The notes below the pieces were generated by a model, which did not search any database, had not been told where the DNA came from, and worked only from the letters and a program-made list of their open reading frames with translations. A stretch of 64,000 nt of DNA from contig BGZK01000018.1 in the NCBI GenBank assembly GCA_005406025.1, forward strand, positions 868,001-932,000, written 5' to 3'. This DNA is from Eumeta japonica. Lineage: Eukaryota; Arthropoda; Insecta; Lepidoptera; Psychidae. The position numbers and the translations under genes are program-made. Shown piece after piece: positions 56,286 through 64,000 of the stretch (positions are counted from its first letter, which is position 1; the number at the start of each line of letters is the position of its first letter).

Positions 56286-59097
56286 TAAAGGGATTCATTC
56301 TACATTCATGGGCAGAGTCACAGCGGAAGATAGTCTATGAATCTATAATCTATTAGTTGAAATCGTTTCATAATCCCAAACACAATACCTCTGATGTAAG
56401 TTGGTGGAGAAGTTGCGTATCCTGCAAATCCCAGATGATGCTGCAGCTTTAGTTTAAAGTTACTTTGTACTAATGTCATCGAAGTAACTAAATACCGAAT
56501 TTCGACTCGATCATACCCGTGGAAGATGTTTACATCCATTCGACTAGAAAATGAAGCCACTTTTTCTTGAATCATAGCTAAGAACACTCGATCGAATTAT
56601 CTTTCATACAAAAAATACTAAATCGGAATCGATTCAGTCGTTCGGGAGCTGCGATGCCACAGACAAACAGACAGATACAAAGATACACACTTGAAACTTA
56701 AAACATCACTGTGCTCACGTCGGATATTAAAAATAAAATAAAACAATAAAAGCCTACAGAACATCATATAAAACACGAGAATTACTAAATATTTCTATCT
56801 AAAATATAAACTTTTACCGAATTCGATTGGACGGAAACAATATCTGCGAGTTAAATTTTGCTACAGTTTAATGCTCGAATCTGACTGGCCAGGTCGTGCC
56901 GTTGGTATCACATTGCTACAATGATTTAGCATTATTAGATATACAATTTGCTATTGTGGACTAGTGAAATCGAATAGTCAATGGGCGGGTACTATTATCA
57001 TTAAAATAGATTACAGTTGTCTTGACAGGCTGTAGATATATCATCGATATTTTTTCGAAGTTGTCTTTCAAATAAATTCGTCCACATGCGCCGCACACCA
57101 TCCATAAATCCATTACACAACATCAAAGTCGCTCAGTTTGATGTGATACGTCCAAGTAACTATATAAAGATCAAAGTTTTGTTACGAATGCCCCTTTCAT
57201 ATTACGTAAACCTCTTTGTGTATTTACTTTGCCCATTACCTTGCCCATTATTTTACATATTATTTGCGAACGGAAGTTAATCCAATTAGGGCATACAGAC
57301 AGTCTCTTGTTCAATATTGTTAGATTCAGATAATCCCTTCGTTACAGGTTGAATTTCATGATTTAAATCAATATCTATTCAAATATTTTCCTCCACATTA
57401 AAAAAAAGATGAAAGAAATATTAAAAAATATAGCTTGTGTATGTCAATTAAATACTGTCTCTTTACAAATACGCCTAATACAATCGTTGACACTTCTTTG
57501 AAATTAGCTTTCGTATACAATATTAATAACGATTTCTAAAAATATTTTATTAATATTCGAATTTGTGACAATAAAATTATCACAGTTTCCACATTATACA
57601 CTTTTACTTTACGAAGACAGGCATAACGTTTTTATGGGCCGTGTATATTTTTCCCTTATTTTTTATTGTTAATATACAGTGCAGTACTCAACTTGCAAGA
57701 TTATGAAAAGCAAAGCATTAGATAATTATTTCCTTCGTAATATAGAAGGAAATAGCAAGCTTATGGTGCTCTAGGTATTGTATTTATTCGTGCCCTAATA
57801 AGAAAAATTATAATTCAAACGGATTAGGCAATTGCGTTTTGAACACACACGCAGAAGCATTGCATCTTATATATTTTTGTTTCCCGGTATGATTTATCCA
57901 TATCTGTCACATACCAACATCTAATCATATGTAAGAACCGGATTCCAGTTGTTTGAATAATTCTATCCGGTTGTACCTATCCAAACGCAATAACTACTAC
58001 GTAACATGTGATATGTCATTTTGCTACACATATGACTCTTCAGCATGCATATTAATTTTTAGTTCTTCAACCATTTCAAAGAAATATAACTTCTAATTTA
58101 ATGCATCCAAGTAATTGGTAAATTTCTCTTCTTCAACGGTAAGAACAAAGCATTTTATTGTTAATTTTCCATTTTATATGTGAGACTACATAATAAAATA
58201 AATTACTATACTTTCTGTTCAATGGAAAGTTTGTACGTATGTATGCCACGTTAGCCATTTATGAAGGGTTTCGTCCCATAAGCCCTATAACCAAGTTTAG
58301 TCTATATATGTATAGATGTGATTTTCGTAAATAAGCATAATCTCTTCCTTTGTAGACTAATTATAGCCACATAATATTATTAATAAAATGCAATAAACCA
58401 TCGGAGATTAAATTAATAATAATCGTACTAATACCATTTTGTATTAACTAACTAGCAAGTGGGGTAGGGTAAAACATCTATATGGCGATGACGTCACTAC
58501 AGTTGTTTACGACATTCCATTAGCTTAAATCTATCTTATTACGGATAAGATCATTGATGTCTTTATATTGGGCACATAAAAAGATAATTTCCGAAAGTGC
58601 AAGGAGCACACAACATAAATTTTAGTTTATATCGTCTGGAAACTATTCATGTAAATAATTGTATTGCGCCACTTTTATGCTTTTTATTTATTTTTGTAGA
58701 AAGCTAAAAAATATTGAAATTGGATTACCTTATTAATTATTTTACCTATTTTTTATATTATCTGTATAACGATTAACGTTGTTAATTTTAAATGCGTTCA
58801 AGACATGAATTTGTCATATTCTTAAGGCTATTTTGTTACTATACGAAATTTATTTAATAACTTTAAACAAGCGATTATTGTGTGCGTGCGTGCGTGTGTA
58901 ATAAGAATCTCGAAAACAATTCTAACGATTTGGATGATATTTAGTATGTAGGGATTTCGAGGACGACAAATGGTTGTAGCAAGTTTGTATTGATTTTTAA
59001 TGAACTTTGTTTTCCCCGTACTTTCTAGTATAAAAAAAAATTGGTACGCATCATTTTAGAATGGAGAGGCAATCTCGCCACATTTAATGATTTCTTA
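56286..59097. other. No gene seen; repeat-like patch at 56.6 kb
   Basis: Around 56620-56700, TCGGAATCGATTCAGTCGTT, CGGGAGCTGCGATGCCACAG and ACAAACAGACAGATACAAAG form a sequence type common in lepidopteran retroelements. (GTGC)n near 58881 is a short microsatellite. The rest is AT-rich, and the frames at 56318-56587 and 57086-57280 are unrecognised. Confidence 0.4.
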
Positions 59098-59165
59098 ATA
59101 GCTCAGTTGTGAAATCGCTTGACTTCGAACTAGAAGTTATGATTCAAATCTTTCGATACTCATTT
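59098..59165 (+). repeat. tRNA-like SINE head
   Basis: TAGCTCAGTTGTGAAATCGC (box A-like, about 59099) is followed by GACTTCGAACTAGAAG (anticodon-arm-like) and ATGATTCAAATCTTTCGA (box B-like). The layout follows a tRNA but the acceptor stem does not close and box B is degraded, so it is a tRNA-derived SINE relic rather than a gene. Confidence 0.5.
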
Positions 59166-60059
59166 TTATTTTTGTGCGTTTTTTTTTATGTTTCTTTTTT
59201 GATTCATTACGTACTTAATTCTTTCATTTAGCTATTTAATTTAAATGAAATGACAGTAAAATAGCAATTTTTTTTTAATTTTTCGTAGTCCAAAACTTCT
59301 CTAACACATGCCACTCTTTTGAATTATTTTATTATCAGTTCCACATCCAATAAAGAACAATAAAGCATTGTTTTGACAATGACAATAACAATTGTAATGT
59401 TTTTTCCCTGGTTTGAGGGTGTTTGAGGTTAGTAGACCAAGAAATACAATGGCTTACTTAATAATTGTTAAAATATGTGTGTTTAAAACCAACGAGTCCA
59501 ATTACAGATGCCTAAACCACCATTGAAAAAACGCTTATAAATAATTTAACTACTCGAAGCTGCAACTCGGCTCAAGAACCCCTTGAAATACCTAATTATT
59601 TAAAATAAAGCTAATTATTTAAAATGAAGTATTGACTTATGTGGATATGCAATCATTATTATACAAAAGCTAATTTGACCACATAGCTCTTATGTAAAAA
59701 ACAGAACCTATTTATTTAATGCTTTATTATTTGCTTTTTAGGCGTTCGCACCCAATAGGTGCTAACAAAACGCTATCACTAAACTTCCGCTGTCTGTCCG
59801 TCCGACCTTCACAGGGATTTATATATGAGCATGGAGGTTTAGTAGTTCAGGGTTGATACTTCATAATGGTTTTGCAATTATGATGTAAAGTTCCTCAAAC
59901 CCTTTTTTAACTCACTGAAAAACACGTATTTTCTTGTAATCGGATGAAGTGGGATTTTTATCTCAGATACGTGGTCTTAGATTAAACATCTTTCATACAG
60001 CTGTCATGCTCGTTCATGTGCTGTGTAGAACCATAAAGTACATATTATATGTACATACC
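59166..60059. other. No gene seen
   Basis: AT-rich. CTAATTATTTAAAATAAAG/CTAATTATTTAAAATGAAG near 59593-59630 is a short direct repeat. Confidence 0.45.
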
Positions 60060-60470
60060 GTATGATAGACGTATAAACAATACGCATGCGTGTTCGATGA
60101 AGCGAACCAAGCTGCCGGAGACAGGCTTTGGCCCGTGGAAATTGCGGACGAGCTACGGGCCCGCAAAGAAAAAAAGTTAGAGCCGAACTTCACCTTTCTC
60201 GGCCGCGAAAGCACGCCCGCTAACAAAAACTATTAACGCGCGAATCTTCACGGCCCGTTGAGTTGTCGGTGCGTTCCGTTTGATAATTTACGTGTACAGC
60301 GGCGCTTAATCGAATGAAGCTCTACCGCGAGCACTGCTGTTTTGTGCACATAAACCTCAGCATTTGTTTCGATAACGAGCAAGATCGCAGACAAACCTTA
60401 GTCGACGATACGAACTTTTTATACGTTCATTACTCAGTTTGTCACGATAATTATTCAAAGGTAGGTTAGA
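60060..60470. other. GC-richer island, possible regulatory region
   Basis: Contains AAGCTGCCGGAGACAGGCTT, GGACGAGCTACGGGCCCGCA, TTCTCGGCCGCGAAAGCACG and TCTACCGCGAGCACTGCTG. Downstream, TTTTTATACG (60416) precedes TACTCAGTTTG (60431), an initiator-like word, and ATTCAAAG|GTAGGT (60460/60461) could be a donor. TATA-initiator spacing is too short for a confident promoter. The minus-strand frame 60014-60226 has no recognisable domain. Confidence 0.3.
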
Positions 60471-61649
60471 CTTCAATTAATTAAAAGAGTTTTCATAATA
60501 ATTAACGAAATAAAACAAAGACCAATGGCCGCTGAGTACGTTTTAAGCGCTCTCTATCTTTGATCCTAATAATTTTCTTAGATCAAATGCTCATTGTTTA
60601 TTAAATAATTATTGTTTATTTAATATATGTTATTTTTTGGATTTACTAGTTTGTTCGCGTGCAGTTTTCATATATTCGATTTTTCATATATATATATATG
60701 TATATATATATACTCATTGGTTAATAGCTAATATTCAAATTCCAACAAAAAAAATCGATACTATTAACGGTTAATCACACTGGCAAATACAATTTGTAAA
60801 TTTGAAAAGTTTGTGGATTTGTTAATTCTTCGTGCTCAAAATCTATAAGCTATGAAATTTACAATAATGAGTTCAATTATTTTAAAAATTGCTTTACTAA
60901 TTTCAAACTAGCTTTTTCCGCGGCTCCGCCAACACGAACTAGCCCGCCGGCCATCCAAGGCAGTGTGGGCCATTTCTCCCGTGTACCACACGCTACTGAC
61001 TTTAGCGGCCCCATCATATTGTTCATAGGCCGATGTTGTGCATATTACTCGCTTATGACGTTGATTTTAACGTTGCTCTGTGACATGTAATACGATTTCA
61101 AATATTTACTTCTGTACTCAGTTATAGTAAGAAACCTTTTGTTTTCTTAACTACCATAATTATCAATAATTACAAAAAGAAACATTGTATCCATATAAAT
61201 TACAAATTCACTTAAAACCATTTTTAAGTACATGATCTCTCAATAGTTTCCATGCTTTAATGACCTTCACTTTCCTTATCCAATTCTTTCCAGACGTTTC
61301 TCTTTTGGATGCCGTCAGCCTAATGCTGTCTGGGTCTCACTTTTCCTTTATATCTACATCTACTGTTTAGGCTCGGACTTGTCATACTGGTAATTAGTTT
61401 GGTTCACGCAGCGGTCGTCAGGAATCCAAGACAAATGGCTCGCCCGGTCTCACTTCAACCGTGGAGCATTAAAGAGAGCACCTTAAATTATAGTTTTGTT
61501 ACGTATTTTTTTGCATTTTCGTGTATCTTTGCGTTATATATACAAAATGTTTCTTTAGTCTTTTCTACCGGGAGCAATGGCTTAACATACATTCGAAGTA
61601 CGGAGGAGTGGTTTGGTTTGCCTTAAAAATTCATTGGTCAATTCAATTG
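60471..61649. other. No gene; microsatellite and repeat start
   Basis: (TA)n with a central G occupies 60685-60712. AACTAGCTTTTTCCGCGGCT at about 60908 is a very common lepidopteran repeat start (ACTAGCTTTTGCCCGCGGCT type). The frame at 61399-61626 is unrecognised and ends in sequence of mixed composition. Confidence 0.4.
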
Positions 61650-61715
61650 TTGTCAGGATCGAACCTTGTATCTTCTGGTCTGAAACCGACGATATAACCA
61701 CTTACCTACCATGTA
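61650..61715 (-). repeat. tRNA-like SINE head
   Basis: Minus strand: GGTAGGTAAGTGGTTATATC (box A-like, about 61692-61711), GTCGGTTTCAGACCAGAAG, then AGGTTCGATCCT (box B, 61655-61666). Box B is perfect. The acceptor arm does not pair, so this is a SINE relic. Confidence 0.5.
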
Positions 61716-61789
61716 ATCGTAATCGGAAAAAGGCAAAGTTGAATACAAATATTCGTTCGTAGCTTATAATGTTATGTATTTTACTCATC

Positions 61790-63090
61790 GGTGTATTACG
61801 CTTTTGACTGATTAGTGTCGTCATAAGGTTTTATTAGTGTCCCCATTTGTTTAATTAATACATATTTTTTTTGTGCTAGTTTGCTAACTGTTTCTAGTAA
61901 GACGTTCTCATATTCACTATGAGTTTGACTGCCATTTTGAGTTGACTGTTTTGTATGGAGTTCTGGGGACTCTGAATTTTTGGGTTCGCTTTTTCCTTAA
62001 CCTTTGTCTTTTGTTTTCCTTTTCAGAACTGTGCTGTATGCTTGTCTTTTGATGATAGTGGTAGGTTGGCGTTGTGGTTCTTGAACCAGGGACATCCATT
62101 TATCTGCATCTAATATACCTAAGTTTATTATCTACTAATATTTAAGTTTTAATTTTTTTTATTCAGGTATTCAGTTTTAATCCCTATGTTTTGTATGAGT
62201 GTTTCTGCAGTAGATTTCGCAGTAGACTAGACAGCCTTTATAGTTTACAAAGTGACTTCCTTAGCACAGTGTACATGTGGCCAGCATGTTTTTATCCTTT
62301 GTACAAGCTGTTGTGTTTTACATACCTAAAAGGTGTTATAAAGTTATTAGTTCTCCATTTACAAAGAATACGTTATATGGTTCTTTTGTATTTTTTTACG
62401 GGCATTAATAATCTCACCTCTATTTCTGGTTGCTTCAATAGCTTTTACAGTAACTCCTTTAGGAAATGTATGGTGTAATATTTTTATTGCAAACTTGTAA
62501 TACCTATCTTTATTTCCCGTAAAGATATGTCTTATCAATTCTTTATTACTTGTTTGTTTTATAAGGGTTCTATAGCTTCCTACAGATTTCAAAGAAATTC
62601 TTAGTTAATATCTGGATATTTTTTTTATGAGTAAATCTCTTCTTTTATTGCCAGATGAATGAAATCAGTCAGCTGTTTAACATCCTCAATGCCATATACG
62701 ATAACCTTTTAGACGCCTACCTTTTAGGGCGGTTTATATTTAACAAATGTTGTCTCTCTTCCCAACTTTTTTTAAAGTTTGTGGGTAGTTTTTATTACTT
62801 TTGAGGAGCAGTTTCTTTTTTCGTTTGTTCCTGGAACTTTTTGCCAAGAGACCTAGTTGGGTTTGTTGGGCATTTCAATGCTACTAAGACATTGGTTAGA
62901 GGACTGATTTAGAGTTTGTGATTCAAGTTGCGACGTATTTCTATGGTCGCGTGGAGTGTAAATTGCCATGAAGTATCTTCTGCGCTGTGACTCTTTGAAT
63001 ATCTCCAGTCAAATTCTGGTTTGAGAGACTGTGCTGAATAATCCTTTTGTGAAATATTTGTTGAACAGGTGGTTAGTTTACATGCATTGG
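61790..63090 (-). pseudogene. Jockey-type ORF1 (gag-like) remnant
   Basis: The minus strand, read through several shifts, gives the order of a Jockey-clade ORF1 nucleic-acid-binding protein. KVIVYGIEDVKQLTDFIHLA (about 62710-62650) is the start of the conserved central domain. A frame at 62359-62592 with KFAIKILHHTFPKG and VKAIEATRNRGEIINARKK follows. Near 62220-62290, ATCTLC then VNYKGCLVY is a CCHC zinc-knuckle remnant with the NYKGC.VY signature. A basic tail (frame 61917-62099, SEKENKRQRLRKKRTQKF) and a final MGTLIN/LMTTLIS-like segment (about 61820) close the protein. ORF2 is not found downstream (below 61790), so the element is 3'-truncated or rearranged. The protein would package element RNA. 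The plus-strand frame 62191-62478 is a shadow. Confidence 0.7.
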
Positions 63091-63400
63091 TTTAAACAAG
63101 AATTTAAGAATTTGTTGCACATTTGTATCATTGTTGCTCATTGTTATTATGTTATGTATTATAATTTATCCGAATACAAATTTATTTATTATACTTAATC
63201 AAATAGCAAGATTTTCACACAAAAGAAAATATTATGGAATTTGAAATTTGAGGTTATATCTCGGTTAGAATTTTATACTACAATAACACTTTAACCAAAA
63301 ATAATTATAGATCCAGTGAATCAACACTTTTATAGTCCAATTATCACACCTAAAATATAATTAACAACTTGATCGAGAAATCTTGGAATAAACGTCATCT
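63091..63400. other. No gene seen
   Basis: AT-rich spacer up to the hAT terminus. GCTTAGAC at 63401-63408 is the position where an 8-bp target duplication would lie. Confidence 0.45.
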
Positions 63401-63408
63401 GCTTAGAC

Positions 63409-64000
63409 CAGTAGTTCCCAAACTTATTTTTCTCGTGGACCACTTTCAAAATTTTACTGGTTTCGGTGGACCCCTTGCTGCTACATTTCTACCACATTCT
63501 TAAAGTCGCCAAAAAATAAAAATTGTGTCGCTTCTGAGTTCTGTCCCTATATTCCGATAGGTAAAATAAAAACGAAAAATTGTACATTTTATAACACTTT
63601 ATTTATTAAAAGAATAGAATTACAAGAAAAAATTAATAAGGTAATATAGGTTCAGGTCATAATTTTAATTAATGGGAAGGATGTATTTGATGGAGTGTCA
63701 GCAAACGATCAATGTTAGGCTTTATTTTTGTGAGCAATAACCGCAAATCCCCCCGCTCTGTGATGTTTAATTTGCTCCTTTTTTTTGTTAAGAGGTTTGT
63801 AACGGCACTAAAACTCCTTTCGACAAGGTATGACGAGGGAAAAGCTATTAAAAATTTCCTTGCGATTTCCCACAGTCCAGGATATTTTTCGGGTATTTCT
63901 GCTTGCAGCCAAAATGTTTGGTAGCCTTTTCTAAATTTCACCTTCAGCTCCTCATTGGTGCTTAGCTCGAGCAGCTCCTCTTGTAATACAACATTGGCCA
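63409..64000 (-). mobile_element. hAT transposon, 3' end (runs off the window)
   Basis: The terminus CAGTAGTTCCCAAACTTATT, followed by CTCGTGGACCACTTTCAAAA, is of the CAGTGGTTCCCAAAC type found on hAT elements. On the minus strand it follows the stop of a hAT transposase by about 260 bases. The other end lies beyond position 64000, so the target duplication cannot be checked. Confidence 0.8.
63669..64000 (-). CDS. hAT transposase, C-terminal part (partial)
   Basis: The minus-strand frame is open from the window edge (64000) to a stop at 63669, about 110 codons, without a break. It contains the hAT C-terminal dimerisation domain: EKYPGLWEIARKFLIAFPSS, YLVERSFSAVTNLLTKKRSK and LNITERGDLRLLLTKIKP. 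The FP.SYLVERSFSAV...KR..L....R.DLRL pattern is that of the ZBED/SCAND3-related hAT group, seen in insect transposons and in domesticated vertebrate proteins. The catalytic core and BED zinc finger should lie beyond the window. The internal GTG that could look like a start at 63941 is mid-protein. This is the only undamaged transposase segment in the window, so the element may be young or the gene under selection. The plus-strand frame 63712-63924 is its shadow. Confidence 0.85.
   Translation of the reverse strand, partial: ANVVLQEELLELSTNEELKVKFRKGYQTFWLQAEIPEKYPGLWEIARKFLIAFPSSYLVERSFSAVTNLLTKKRSKLNITERGDLRLLLTKIKPNIDRLLTLHQIHPSH

Noticed and set aside
59098..59165. Functional tRNA gene (also at 37.5 and 61.7 kb)
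   Set aside because: Box A and B resemble tRNA promoters but the acceptor stems do not close and box B is damaged in two of three cases, so SINE relics fit better.
60410..60465. Core promoter with TATA, initiator and donor
   Set aside because: TATA to initiator is only about 16 bases and the implied exon would be 25 bases. It is mentioned only as a weak possibility within the GC-richer island.
1..64000. Endogenous viral genes or toxin genes
   Set aside because: No viral replicase, capsid or envelope-like frame and no toxin-like gene was recognised. All polymerase-like sequence belongs to non-LTR retrotransposons.

Overview
This 64 kb window is AT-rich animal DNA with no recognisable intact host gene. 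It is best read as insect, most likely lepidopteran. The reasons are the transposon set (mariner elements of two or three kinds, an R1-clade element with RNase H, RTE, Jockey and CR1/Jockey-like LINE fragments, a hAT element) and short dispersed sequences I associate with moths and butterflies: a GGCGGCGGTGATCACCTAC motif, a 3' end with TTGCTTAGTTTGGGACCAGA, and ACTAGCTTTTTCCGCGGCTC. The species cannot be named. Most short open frames in the window are chance frames or shadows of decayed transposons.

Layout. 0-10 kb: foldback elements, a hAT-like MITE, two LINE 3' ends and one candidate spliced 5' exon (6.0 kb). 10.8-12.1 kb: a full-length dead mariner. 12-26 kb: mostly featureless, with a GC-rich island at 14.5-14.8 kb, a minisatellite of about 100 bp period at 19.0-20.1 kb and a mariner remnant at 22 kb. 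26.8-27.5 kb: a 3'-truncated mariner of the same family as the 10.8 kb copy, in the opposite orientation. 30.15-34.05 kb: a third mariner split by a 2.6 kb 5'-truncated R1-clade retrotransposon, with a perfect 14-bp target duplication. 34-44 kb: GC-rich islands, tandem duplications, SINE-like pieces and a LINE C-terminus. 44.2-46.7 kb: a LINE ORF2 remnant carrying an antisense insertion of its own family. 48 kb: a LINE endonuclease remnant. 50.2-50.4 kb: a foldback element. 52.0-52.7 kb: a 5'-truncated RTE element with an 11-bp target duplication. 61.8-63.1 kb: a Jockey ORF1 remnant. 63.4-64.0 kb: the 3' end of a hAT element whose transposase is open to the window edge.

There is no operon-like gene logic. 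The window reads as intergenic or large-intron DNA that has accumulated transposons. Several GC-richer low-repeat islands (3.2, 5.8, 14.6, 24.7, 34.9, 39.6, 47.5 and 60.2 kb) are the best candidates for host regulatory DNA or 5' exons. I found no convincing new biological system. The most informative observations are the nested insertions, which can be dated relative to each other, a conserved 3'-UTR stem-loop in one LINE family, and a cryptic short-period repeat present at four separate loci.
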